Below are positions 19,247 to 27,127 of a stretch of DNA of 64,000 bases, in pieces. Position numbers and translations under genes: made by a program. The stretch comes from an uncultured Prevotellaceae bacterium (GTDB taxonomy: Bacteria > Bacteroidota > Bacteroidia > Bacteroidales > Muribaculaceae), in NCBI GenBank assembly GCA_900320245.1, contig ONRP01000011.1, positions 1 to 64,000 on the forward strand, in the 5' to 3' direction. Each line of letters begins with the position of its first letter. The first letter of the stretch is position 1. A model generated the notes under the pieces. The model made no database searches and had not been told where the DNA came from. It was given only the letters and a program-made list of their open reading frames with translations.

Positions 19247-19633
19247 TTACTTGCGCTGGCAATCCTTGGGGGTCACGCAGGTGCCCGAAGCACGACAAAC
19301 CACCACGGGCTCGTCGAGGATGTCGGCAGCCGATGCCGAGATGTCAGGGCGGGCCTGGGCCACCTTGCGGGCCTCGAATACCATGTGGCGCGAGGTGTTG
19401 CCCTCACGGTCGATCCAGCCCTCGGCCTCGATGAAGTCGCCGGCATAGACAGGTGCCAGGAACTCGATATTGTCATAGGCGCAGAACAGGCCTTCATCGC
19501 CGTCACGCATAATCAACAACTCTGTTGCCACGTCACCGAAGAGGTGTACCATGTGTGCTCCGTCTACCAGGTTGCCACCATAGTGGGCATCCTTTGCGCT
19601 CATGCGCAGTCTGATCATTGTCTTGTATTCCAT
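19247..19633 (-). CDS. kal: 3-aminobutyryl-CoA ammonia-lyase
   Basis: 128 residues, a single hot-dog domain with [17 protein letters not shown] near the N-terminus, the Kal signature. It removes ammonia from L-3-aminobutyryl-CoA to give crotonyl-CoA, which Bcd then reduces. It is encoded between atoD and kce with gaps of about 70 nt. The downstream gap contains several CTAGAT-type words but no clear signal. Confidence 0.93.
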   Translation of the reverse strand: MEYKTMIRLRMSAKDAHYGGNLVDGAHMVHLFGDVATELLIMRDGDEGLFCAYDNIEFLAPVYAGDFIEAEGWIDREGNTSRHMVFEARKVAQARPDISASAADILDEPVVVCRASGTCVTPKDCQRK

Positions 19634-19705
19634 TTCAGTTTTTTAGGTTTTTACTAGATGGTTTAGATGCTCTAGATTGCCTAGATATTCTAGAGCGGTT
19701 AACTA

Positions 19706-20356
19706 TTACTTCTCCACGTAGATGCCATCAACATAGATGCCCGATGCGTGCACGTGCTCGGGAGCAATCTCGCCCACAGGAACGAGTTTCTCGGCCTCGA
19801 CAACGACATAGTCGGCAGCGGTGGCCATCAGCGGGTTGAAGTTGTTGGTGGTGCCCAGGAATACCATGTTACCGAACTCGTCAACGATGTTGGCGCGCAG
19901 GAAAGCGATATCGGCACGCAGGGGCTTCTCCAGCAAGAAGTCCTTGCCGTCAACCTTGACGATTTCCTTGCCGTCGGCCATGATGGTGCCCAGACCGGTG
20001 GGGGTCAGCACGCCACCCAGGCCTGCACCTGCCGCACGGATGCGCTCTGCCAGCGTTCCCTGGGGAACATACTCCACGATGAGGGTGCCCTCATTCTTCT
20101 GCAAGGCCGTCTGCTTGTTGGTACCCGTGTGGGACACGATAGCCTTCTTCACCTGGTGGTTGGAAACCAACTTGCCGTGAGCCACCTCGTCATAGGCGGT
20201 GTCGTTGGCAATGATAGTGAGGTCTTTAACACCTTTTTCTACAATGGCGTCGATAATCTGGGTGGCACTGCCGTTGCCCAGGAAGCCGCCAAACATAATA
20301 GTCATGCCGTCCTGTACTTTCTCGACGGCTTGTTGCAATGTGATTTGTTTGTTCAT
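19706..20356 (-). CDS. atoD: Butyrate-acetoacetate CoA-transferase subunit A
   Basis: 216 residues, class I CoA-transferase alpha subunit with the glycine-rich MFGGFLGNGS loop and the family segments VPQGTLAERIRAAGAGLGG and LRADIAFLRA. It would assemble with AtoA (10189-10848) although the two genes are far apart. It is the first gene of the lysine fermentation operon, and the only promoter-like sequence found for the operon lies just upstream. Confidence 0.93.
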   Translation of the reverse strand: MNKQITLQQAVEKVQDGMTIMFGGFLGNGSATQIIDAIVEKGVKDLTIIANDTAYDEVAHGKLVSNHQVKKAIVSHTGTNKQTALQKNEGTLIVEYVPQGTLAERIRAAGAGLGGVLTPTGLGTIMADGKEIVKVDGKDFLLEKPLRADIAFLRANIVDEFGNMVFLGTTNNFNPLMATAADYVVVEAEKLVPVGEIAPEHVHASGIYVDGIYVEK

Positions 20357-20401
20357 AATGTTTATATTTTGGAATTATCGGTTTATGTCTATAATAGGCT
20401 G

Positions 20402-20409
20402 CAAATATA
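20402..20409 (-). promoter_or_regulatory. Likely -7 element of the lysine fermentation operon
   Basis: On the minus strand TATATTTG lies 46 nt before the atoD ATG. No exact TTTG is found at the -33 distance, so an activator may be needed. A perfect palindrome, ATCTAC-TT-GTAGAT, at 20452-20465 upstream of it is a possible regulator site. Confidence 0.55.
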
Positions 20410-20506
20410 GAAATTTTTCACCAATTTCGGGCCATTTTTCCTCAACTTTTTATCTACTTGTAGATAACTGCTCACTCCACAGCCCGTTGCAGGTACGTTT
20501 TTCATC

Positions 20507-20550
20507 AAAAAAGCCCGTGCCGCGCCGCCTAAACAGCGACACGGCACAGC
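20507..20550 (-). terminator. Terminator of the kinase/SUMF1 cluster
   Basis: On the minus strand a GC-rich hairpin with GTGCCG/CGGCAC outer stem (20517-20547) is followed by GGGC and six T residues. It lies about 65 nt past the stop of the last kinase gene and upstream of the lysine operon promoter. Confidence 0.75.
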
Positions 20551-20614
20551 AAAAACCACTACAGGTATTGATTAGCAAACAATAATTAGGACTATCTTCG
20601 AGGTGAAATCACAG

Positions 20615-22159
20615 TTATTTCGCGGGCTGTTCTTCTGCGGGCGGCCGGATGCTTGATGCGTCGAAAGGCGTGGAAGCATTCTGTTCTATCAAACTCAGCA
20701 ATTCAGACTCTACTTGTTCCCATACATGGTGTTTTACAAGCCCCTGCAGGTCATAGATGCTACCACTATCGTCCTCTTTGGACTGAAATTGCTTGTATAT
20801 TTTTTCCCATTTCTGCCCTTGGTCACTATACACCTCATTCAAGTCGTTGAGAGTAAAACCATTGGGATAACGATCATGGATTACATCATTTCGCTTATCA
20901 AAACCACGATCTACAGCCGTATAGTAGGCACAGATGGCCACACCGTGTTGCCAAAAAAACGGATGTAACTTCTCATTATAACTTGCTGGGGGCTGGAACA
21001 ATTCAACTGTATCCTCTGGCTGTGTTACCGTTAATGAGTCGGTAGGAGTTTCAATCGGTTTTTCTATAGACGGTTGGGTCGACCTATTGAATGCCCATAT
21101 TGCTGCGCCCACGATGCAGAGTGTTGCCAAGGCTCCTAAAATCATAGCCAACGACTTGCCTTTTTTCTTGGTGGGTGGCTCAAGAGTCCCAGAAGGTGCG
21201 TCATCACCGGGCAAACGGGTGGTCTCGTCATCGAGTGCATCGGCAACTTTTGTGTCATCATTATTGGCGAGCGCTTGACGGTTGATCGCGTCGCGTATCT
21301 GCTGAACGCTTTGAGGTCGCTCTTTGCGATGCGTCTTCATGAGCCAGAGCACCAACTCACGCATGCGTGGGCTAACACCGCTCGGCATGGGCAAGGCCAC
21401 GCGCTTGTCGGGCGTCGTGTCGTCGTCAATCTCGCTTGGGATGGGCGGATGAACGCCCGTGAGCAGGTTAAACAAAGTCGCCCCGAGTGCATAAAAGTCG
21501 GTCCATGGGCCAAATATCTCATATCGCATCTCGATCTGTTCGCGGGGAGCATAACCATTGGTATAGGTCACCGCCGAGGTTGACATGGCACCGCCCTTGT
21601 CAGCATCTAACTGCTTGCTGGCACCGAAGTCGATGAGCCTGACCGTGCCGCCTCGATCCTGCATGATGTTGGCGGGCTTGAGGTCGAGGTGCCACAGCCC
21701 CTTGGCATGAACCGTCTGCAGGGCATCAAGCACCTGGTCAAGAACGTCAAGCACCTGTGCCTCGCTCATCGGCTGACCCGTGCGTTTGAGCCGCTCCTTG
21801 AGGCTCTCGCCGTCGATGTAGTCCATCACATAGTAAGTCGTGCCGTTCTCGTCAAACAGGTCGTGCACCTTGACAATGTGCTGATTGGTAAGCCGGTACA
21901 GCCTCATGGCCTCTTTCTTGAACTTCTCACGCTGTTTCTCATAGTCGGCCATGTTGCTGGAATTGCTCACGCGCACCATCGTGCTGTGTTCATCCCGCTC
22001 GTTAATGCCTTTCATGAAAAACTCCTTCACCGCGCAAGTCTCGTTAAAAGAGGTGTGGGTAGCCACATAGGTGTTGCCGAAGCCACCCTGCCCCAACACC
22101 TGCTTTATCACATACTTGCCGCCCTGCAGCGGCGTCCCTGGTTGTAATGCCTGTACCAT
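20615..22159 (-). CDS. Membrane Ser/Thr protein kinase with C-terminal periplasmic region
   Basis: 514 residues. Kinase domain about 15-290: glycine loop GQGGFG, catalytic Lys45 in AVKEFF, catalytic Asp159 in HLDLKPAN and DFG at 177-179. The residue before the catalytic Asp is Leu, not Arg, so it is a non-RD kinase. A Lys-rich stretch then a membrane helix (about 337-356) leads to a 158-residue C-terminal region with no recognised domain, probably periplasmic. It is the last gene of the cluster. Its first about 28 residues are nearly identical to those of the kinase at 25578-27101, suggesting duplication. Targets are unknown. Confidence 0.9.
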   Translation of the reverse strand: MVQALQPGTPLQGGKYVIKQVLGQGGFGNTYVATHTSFNETCAVKEFFMKGINERDEHSTMVRVSNSSNMADYEKQREKFKKEAMRLYRLTNQHIVKVHDLFDENGTTYYVMDYIDGESLKERLKRTGQPMSEAQVLDVLDQVLDALQTVHAKGLWHLDLKPANIMQDRGGTVRLIDFGASKQLDADKGGAMSTSAVTYTNGYAPREQIEMRYEIFGPWTDFYALGATLFNLLTGVHPPIPSEIDDDTTPDKRVALPMPSGVSPRMRELVLWLMKTHRKERPQSVQQIRDAINRQALANNDDTKVADALDDETTRLPGDDAPSGTLEPPTKKKGKSLAMILGALATLCIVGAAIWAFNRSTQPSIEKPIETPTDSLTVTQPEDTVELFQPPASYNEKLHPFFWQHGVAICAYYTAVDRGFDKRNDVIHDRYPNGFTLNDLNEVYSDQGQKWEKIYKQFQSKEDDSGSIYDLQGLVKHHVWEQVESELLSLIEQNASTPFDASSIRPPAEEQPAK

Positions 22160-22185
22160 ATTGTTATTTCGTTAATATTCAATCA

Positions 22186-22240
22186 TTAAAGTGAACTCGC
22201 AGCGAGGCGCAAGGCCTAATCAGCGACGTTCAGTCGATAG
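22186..22240 (-). pseudogene. Remnant of a SUMF1-domain C-terminus
   Basis: The minus strand encodes LRLAASSL and a stop at 22186-22212, the same ending and the same following sequence (TGATTGAATATTAAC) as the SUMF1 gene at 27128-28399, which also precedes a kinase gene. Upstream of it a shifted LGL and an in-frame TAG break the reading frame. It appears to be the tail of a lost SUMF1 paralogue. Confidence 0.6.
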
Positions 22241-22254
22241 GGTAAAAATCTATT

Positions 22255-23337
22255 TTATTTAGATTCAGATAAACCGAAATTGATAACGCTCTGATTCTGT
22301 ACCTTACTGCTTAAAGATTTATAGCCTACACATCTTACTTCAAGCCACTCACCACTGCTAACCTCAATAGAATATTCGCCATAAATTCCAGTTGTTGTCA
22401 CCCTATCTGTCCCTTTTACCCACACCTGCGCTCCAATTAACGGGTTCCCTTCGGTATCATGGACTGTTCCTGTTAATGTTACATTTGAGCGTTTCTTAAT
22501 CATTTTTGACTTATCAATGATGATATCAAGGCTGGACTGCCCAGGCTGGATAATAAAACTTTCATTATACTGGTAAATATTTCCATAAATTCCATCTATA
22601 GCACTCTTAATTGTCTCGTAGTTTACAATGAGTTCATCACCATCCTTAATATTCTCTATTGTGAAAACACCACCATAACCAGTATTGTGTATCTCGTTTG
22701 TGCGACTAACTTGAATAGTAACCCCAAAATTAAGAGGTTCTCCGCTATTATCAACAACCCTTCCCGATATAAATTTACGGGACATGGAGAATTTAAAATT
22801 GGTGTTATTCTCATTAACGGTTATTGTCGTGTCTAAATCGTGGTAGCACTTTGCAGTGAGTTTAACTGAATGAAGGCCAGGTTTAAGCATACGAGAGCCG
22901 CTCGCAGTTCCATAGTTAACACCATCAATAAACATCGTGGCATCACTCAAGTTGCTCGATAACGACACCTCAAAAGCCGTGGGATGATTACCATTGAATT
23001 TGCAAGAGTCGACGACTTGGCCGCAGGTTGGGCACTTGGGATGAGTGCCGTTATACTGGCATTTGTTGACAGGCAGTCCACAGGTGGAGCAGTTTTTGAC
23101 GGGGGCAGGATGCTTACCGCCGTATGGGCAGTTATCAATGGTCTTGCCACAGGTATGGCATTTTGCCTTGGGCTTGGAGGTCTCTTTCTTGGGCTTCGGG
23201 TGTTTGCCTTTGTACTGGCAGCGGCCAATGGGGAGGCCGCAGGTCGCGCATTTGTCGACCTTGACGGGGGGCAGCGCCATCGTTGTGGTGCTTGTCACCA
23301 GCACCATCATCAATAAGAGTACAAGATATTTTTTCAT
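22255..23337 (-). CDS. Secreted Cys/His-repeat protein with PEGA-like and carboxypeptidase-regulatory-like domains
   Basis: 360 residues. Signal peptide about 1-21. Then four copies of a Cys/His module with pattern CxxCGxxxxxCxYxGxHP (residues about 30-118). Next comes a PEGA-like beta segment (FIDGVNYGTASGS) and two beta-sandwich units, the second reading GTVHDTEGNPLIGAQVWVKG like the carboxypeptidase regulatory-like domain of SusC/TonB receptors. It is probably periplasmic or surface-exposed. The first 180 bp are nearly identical to the starts of the next two upstream genes, so the signal peptide and first module were copied. It lacks a SUMF1 domain. Confidence 0.75.
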   Translation of the reverse strand: MKKYLVLLLMMVLVTSTTTMALPPVKVDKCATCGLPIGRCQYKGKHPKPKKETSKPKAKCHTCGKTIDNCPYGGKHPAPVKNCSTCGLPVNKCQYNGTHPKCPTCGQVVDSCKFNGNHPTAFEVSLSSNLSDATMFIDGVNYGTASGSRMLKPGLHSVKLTAKCYHDLDTTITVNENNTNFKFSMSRKFISGRVVDNSGEPLNFGVTIQVSRTNEIHNTGYGGVFTIENIKDGDELIVNYETIKSAIDGIYGNIYQYNESFIIQPGQSSLDIIIDKSKMIKKRSNVTLTGTVHDTEGNPLIGAQVWVKGTDRVTTTGIYGEYSIEVSSGEWLEVRCVGYKSLSSKVQNQSVINFGLSESK

Positions 23338-23340
23338 AAG

Positions 23341-24354
23341 TCAACTTTTTTTCACAGGGTAGAAACTAAAGGGCAAGGCGCAAGCCGAGGTCGCTGCTGC
23401 GGCGAATCGGCGAGTCGACGATGCGGTTAGACACGCGGCAGAACCTGGCGGGTTCCAAAAGCCACCACGGCGCACACGGCGAGAGCCCGTTGAGGGGCCC
23501 GTCGGGTTGGTCTGAGAGCCGCTGCCGTAATCGCCATACCAGTCCTGACACCACTCCAACACGTTGCCGCTCATATCATATAGGCCCAACTCGTTGGGTG
23601 ACTTTTGTCCCACGGGATGGGTCGTGCTGCCGCTGTTGGATTTATACCACGCCACATCGCCCAGCGTGTTGCTGCCAGCATACTTGTAACCGCCGCCCTT
23701 GTTGCCGCCGCGGGCGGCATACTCCCACTCGGCTTCGGTGGGCAGGCGGTATTGCTTGCCAGTCATGTGGTTCAGTTTATTGATAAACATCTGGCAATCT
23801 TCCCAAGAAATGTAATACATGGGATAATTCGAGCCCTCACCGTGAAGCGGCCAAGATGGATTCCCCTTGTCGCTCTGCTGGCGGACTGTCGTCCCCATCA
23901 CGGCCTGCCACAGTTCCTGGGTCACCTCATATTTGCACAGGTAGAACCCCGACAAGGTCACCTGATGGGAGGGCCGTTCAGTTTCGGAAGCATCGCTGCC
24001 CTGCTCGCTCGTCGCGCCCATTGTGAACGTGCCGCCCTCGACCCACACCATGTTGGCCTCAAGGTCACGCAGTACTTGGTCACGCTGAGCCTGCGTCATG
24101 CCAGCAGAGCGGGTGGTTGTCGATTGGTTGCTGCTGCCACGATTGGGCTTAGAAGTCTCCTTCTTGGGTTTCGAAGTCTCCTTCTTGGGTTTCGAGGTCT
24201 CTTTCTTGGGCTTCGGGTGTTTGCCTTTGTACTGGCAGCGGCCAATGGGGAGGCCGCAGGTGGCGCATTTGTCGACCTTGACGGGGGGCAGCGCCATCGT
24301 TGTGGTGCTTGCCACCAGCACCATCATCAATAAGAGTACAAGATATTTTTTCAT
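23341..24354 (-). CDS. Secreted SUMF1/FGE-like protein with one Cys/His module; C-terminus frameshifted
   Basis: 337 residues as read. Signal peptide, one Cys/His module, then three KPKKETS repeats and a SUMF1/formylglycine-generating-enzyme-like domain (VEGGTFTMG, YEVTQELWQAVMG, YRLPTEAEWEYAARGG, LGLYDMSGNVLEWCQDW). After RRGGFW the frame changes: the family ending FCRVSNR...LGLRLAL is present in another frame and would stop at 23366, while this frame runs on to 23341. Compared with the paralogue at 24383, four bases are missing between TGG and TTC. The SUMF1 fold here is unlikely to be a sulfatase activator, since the paired copper-binding cysteines of true FGE are not evident. It may be a ligand-binding (C-type-lectin-like) domain. 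Confidence 0.7.
   Translation of the reverse strand: MKKYLVLLLMMVLVASTTTMALPPVKVDKCATCGLPIGRCQYKGKHPKPKKETSKPKKETSKPKKETSKPNRGSSNQSTTTRSAGMTQAQRDQVLRDLEANMVWVEGGTFTMGATSEQGSDASETERPSHQVTLSGFYLCKYEVTQELWQAVMGTTVRQQSDKGNPSWPLHGEGSNYPMYYISWEDCQMFINKLNHMTGKQYRLPTEAEWEYAARGGNKGGGYKYAGSNTLGDVAWYKSNSGSTTHPVGQKSPNELGLYDMSGNVLEWCQDWYGDYGSGSQTNPTGPSTGSRRVRRGGFWNPPGSAACLTASSTRRFAAAATSACALPFSFYPVKKS
23366..23478 (-). other. Variable C-terminal region of SUMF1 copy 1 (DGR-like)
   Basis: Compared codon by codon with 24383-24496, the stretch after CRVS differs mainly at codon positions 1 and 2 while the third base is kept, for example AAC/ATC, ATC/GAC, GTC/CGC, ATT/GTT, CGC/AGC, AGC/CTC and GAC/TAC. Flanking framework codons (CGT GGT GGC, TTC TGC CGC GTG TCT, GGC TTG CGC) are unchanged. 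This is the pattern of adenine-templated mutagenesis. Confidence 0.55.
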
Positions 24355-24382
24355 AAGTCAACTTTATTTCACAGGGTAGAAA

Positions 24383-24496
24383 CTAAAGGGCGAGGCGCAA
24401 GCCGAGGTAGCTGAGGCGGCTAACCGGCGCATAGCGGTCGCGGATAGACACGCGGCAGAACCCGGCGATGCTGCCCCAACTGCCACCACGGCTCAC
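24383..24496 (-). other. Variable C-terminal region of SUMF1 copy 2 (DGR-like)
   Basis: Counterpart of 23366-23478 in the second tandem gene; in frame here. Encodes RGG-S-W-xxxxx-FCRVS-x-R-(variable)-LGLRLAL, the layout of C-terminal variable regions in SUMF1/lectin-fold targets of diversity-generating retroelements. Confidence 0.55.
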
Positions 24497-25354
24497 ACGG
24501 AGAGAGCCCGTTGAGGGGCCCGTCGGGTTGGTCTGAGAGCCGCTGCCGTAATCGCCAAACCAGTCCTGACACCACTCCCCCACGTTGCCGCTCATGTCGT
24601 ACAGGCCCAAATCGTTGGGTAACTTTTGGCCCACGGGATGGGTCGTGCTGCCGCTGTTGGATTCATACCACGCCACATCGCCCAGCGTGTTGCTGCCAGC
24701 ATACTTGTAACCGCGGCTCTTGTTGCCGCCACGGGCGGCATACTCCCACTCGGCCTCGGTGGGCAGGCGGTATTGCTTGCCCGTCAACCGGTTCAGTTTA
24801 CCGATAAACGTCTGGCATTCCTCCCACGAGATGCAATACATGGGATAGTTTGCGCCCTCGCCGCGAAGCGGCCAAGATGGATTCGCCTTGTCGCGCTGCT
24901 GGCGGACTGTCGTCCCCATCACGGCCTGCCACAGTTCTTGGGTCACCTCATATTTGCACATGTAGAACCCCGACAAGGTCACCTGATGGGAGGGTTTCTC
25001 GTTACTAAAGGCATCGCTGCCCTGTTCGCTCGTCGCGCCCATCATGAGTGTGCCGCCCTCGACCCTCACCATGTTGGCCTCAAGGTCACGCAGTACTTGG
25101 TCACGCTGAGCCTGCGTCATGCCAGCAGAGCGGGTGGGGGTCGATTGGTTGCCGCTGCCACGATTGGGCTTAGAAGTCTCCTTCTTGGGTTTCGAAGTCT
25201 CTTTCTTGGGCTTCGGGTGTTTGCCTTTGTACTGGCAGCGGCCAATGGGGAGGCCGCAGGTGGCACATTTGGTGACCTTGACGGGGGGCAGCGCCATCGT
25301 TGTGGTGCTTGCCACCAGCACCATCATCAATAAGAGTACAAGATATTTTTTCAT
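24383..25354 (-). CDS. Secreted SUMF1/FGE-like protein with one Cys/His module
   Basis: 323 residues from the ATG at 25354 (a second ATG lies directly before it). Signal peptide MKKYLVLLLMMVL, one Cys/His module, two KPKKETS repeats, then an intact SUMF1 domain ending RVSRGGSW...FCRVSIR...LGLRLAL. This is the intact member of the tandem pair and about 90 percent identical to the other copy before the variable end. By family it could be an oxidase-like or, more likely here, a binding domain displayed outside the cytoplasm. It lies downstream of a kinase gene and upstream of its duplicate in the same direction. Confidence 0.8.
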   Translation of the reverse strand: MKKYLVLLLMMVLVASTTTMALPPVKVTKCATCGLPIGRCQYKGKHPKPKKETSKPKKETSKPNRGSGNQSTPTRSAGMTQAQRDQVLRDLEANMVRVEGGTLMMGATSEQGSDAFSNEKPSHQVTLSGFYMCKYEVTQELWQAVMGTTVRQQRDKANPSWPLRGEGANYPMYCISWEECQTFIGKLNRLTGKQYRLPTEAEWEYAARGGNKSRGYKYAGSNTLGDVAWYESNSGSTTHPVGQKLPNDLGLYDMSGNVGEWCQDWFGDYGSGSQTNPTGPSTGSLRVSRGGSWGSIAGFCRVSIRDRYAPVSRLSYLGLRLAL

Positions 25355-25577
25355 CATTTCAATTGTTTAATTTAAGTTTCGCGAGTAGATAACTTGCTCA
25401 CTGCTTAATGTTTAAGGGTTAAAGGATAATGACTTGTCTCTTGAAAAACCGAAAAATTTCCAGCAAGTGCTATCATCAGTCGTTTCACTGTCCATCTTTA
25501 ACCATTAAACTTTATCCTTTAACCTCAGGTTTTTAAAGTGGTTCGGCCACTTTAGAAACTTGAATAAATTGCCAAAT
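25355..25577. other. Intergenic region with inverted repeats, no gene seen
   Basis: Contains a perfect 13-bp inverted pair GGTTAAAGGATAA (25417-25429) and its complement (25512-25524), and a short hairpin TAAAGTGG/CCACTTTA at 25534-25554 just past the kinase stop. It also holds GTAGATAACTTGCTCACT at 25384-25401, which recurs with one base missing at 20460-20476. Confidence 0.6.
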
Positions 25578-27101
25578 CTACAGTTTGTTGCCGTTTTTGT
25601 CATACCAGGTGGTCTTGCCGGCATTGATGTCGGAGAACAAGCCCCTGGTATAAGAGCCGTCGGCGGCAAGGGTGAAACGTCCCTCGTAGGGCTCATCATT
25701 CTTGAACGAGCCGACGAAGGTGTCGCCGTTGGCATAGGTGTAACGGATGTTGTCTCCCGAGATCTTGCCGGTCTCAAACGTGCCCTCGCATTTGTCGCCG
25801 TTATCAAAAAATGCGGAGCCCTTTCCATCAGGCAAGTTGTCTTCATTAATCTCACCCGTATAAGTATAACTACCATTGGATGATTCCACATGCATCGAAG
25901 TCACCTTGAGTTCGCTTGTTGAAGGGCTCTCAGTGGCCTCGGTCTCGAAGGCGGCAACCGGCTCGTCGGGGTGATTGTTGCTGCTGTGATAGATGGCGTA
26001 TCCACCCCCTATCAGTACCAGCCCCGCACAGGCCGATAGGAGCATCACCTTGAGGTTGCTTTTGGGCTTAGGATCGATGACGGTCTCAACCTGCTTCTCG
26101 CGGGCGGACTTAGGCTTCTCGCGGGCGGGTTTTGTCTTCTCGCCCTTGGGTTTTGTTTTCTCGGGGACAGGCTGGAGGGGAACGGTCTCCTCGTCGACAA
26201 GCAGAGCCATCTCGGGGCGAGGCTCTGTCTGCTCATCGAGCGGGGCCTTGGGGTCGGCCAGGAACATGGCTACGCTTGAGGGCCTGTCGGCTATGCTGAT
26301 GGTCATGGCGCGCTCGATGAGAGCCCGCCCAGGCTGCGGAACGGGCACGGGATAATCCATCCTGGTGCCACTCACGCGAGAGACGGCGGTGGGAGGCCGC
26401 TGCCCCTCAAGCAGATAGTAGAGCGTGGCCCCAAGGGCATACACGTCGCTTGCGGGCGAGTAGCCCTCGATGCCCTGGTACTGCTCGACGGGCGCAAAGC
26501 CCTGGCTCAGGCCTATCGGGGTCGTGCTCGTGGCATTACCCTGGGCGTCATAGTTCTTGCTGATGCCAAAGTCGATGAGCACGGCATTGCCGTTGCGGTC
26601 AAGCAGGATATTGTCGGGCTTGATGTCGTAGTGGCAGATGTGGCACTTGTCGTGCATATACTGCAAGGCACTGGAAATCTGACGGATGTAGCGCATCGCG
26701 CTATCCATGTCCAACACACCCTCGCGCTCCACCAGGGCCTTGAGCGACCCACCCGGCATATAGGGCATCGAGTAATAGACGGTCTTGTTCTCCTCAAACA
26801 CGTCGATCACACCGATGATGTGCGGGTGGTCGAGGCCGGCCAGCGTGCGTGCCTCCTTGTGGAACTTCTTGCGGAACTGCGCCACCTGGGCGGCACTGCC
26901 CGTCGTGGGCACAGTCATCGCACTGGTCTGACCGTCACGCAGGCAGTTGTCACGCATGAAGAACTCCTTGATGGCAACGTCGCGGCCGAGCGAAACCTGC
27001 TCGGCCAGGTAAGTGATGCCGAAGCCACCCTGCCCCAGCACCTGCTTAATCACATACTTGCCGCCCTGCAGCGGCGTCCCCGGTTGTAATGTCTGTGCCA
27101 T
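25578..27101 (-). CDS. Membrane Ser/Thr protein kinase with C-terminal MORN repeats
   Basis: 507 residues. Kinase domain with GQGGFG, Lys45, HYDIKPDN (Asp159) and DFG at 177-179; again a non-RD kinase. A Lys/Pro/Arg-rich linker with KPKGEKTKPAREKP-type repeats (about 314-336) precedes one membrane helix (about 351-371). The C-terminal part holds MORN-like repeats (YTGEINEDNLPDGKG, DKCEGTF, GDTFVGSF), which would lie outside the cytoplasm. MORN repeats often bind lipids or proteins, so this could be the sensor or effector half. It sits between two SUMF1 genes. Confidence 0.9.
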   Translation of the reverse strand: MAQTLQPGTPLQGGKYVIKQVLGQGGFGITYLAEQVSLGRDVAIKEFFMRDNCLRDGQTSAMTVPTTGSAAQVAQFRKKFHKEARTLAGLDHPHIIGVIDVFEENKTVYYSMPYMPGGSLKALVEREGVLDMDSAMRYIRQISSALQYMHDKCHICHYDIKPDNILLDRNGNAVLIDFGISKNYDAQGNATSTTPIGLSQGFAPVEQYQGIEGYSPASDVYALGATLYYLLEGQRPPTAVSRVSGTRMDYPVPVPQPGRALIERAMTISIADRPSSVAMFLADPKAPLDEQTEPRPEMALLVDEETVPLQPVPEKTKPKGEKTKPAREKPKSAREKQVETVIDPKPKSNLKVMLLSACAGLVLIGGGYAIYHSSNNHPDEPVAAFETEATESPSTSELKVTSMHVESSNGSYTYTGEINEDNLPDGKGSAFFDNGDKCEGTFETGKISGDNIRYTYANGDTFVGSFKNDEPYEGRFTLAADGSYTRGLFSDINAGKTTWYDKNGNKL

Positions 27102-27127
27102 ATCGTTATTCAGTTAACATTCAATCA

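Larger units (their letters stand above)
23339..25354. repeat. Tandem duplication of a SUMF1-domain gene
   Basis: Two units of about 1 kb (23339-24356 and 24357-25354) are near-identical over most of their length, including signal peptide, linker repeats, SUMF1 core and the downstream CTACCCTGTGAAA spacer. The 5' part also recurs at 23160-23337. Differences concentrate in the last about 100 bp of each gene. Confidence 0.85.

Noticed and set aside
22255-25354. Sulfatase-activating formylglycine-generating enzymes
   Set aside because: The SUMF1 domains lack an evident pair of copper-binding cysteines and no sulfatase gene is nearby, so a catalytic FGE role is not supported.
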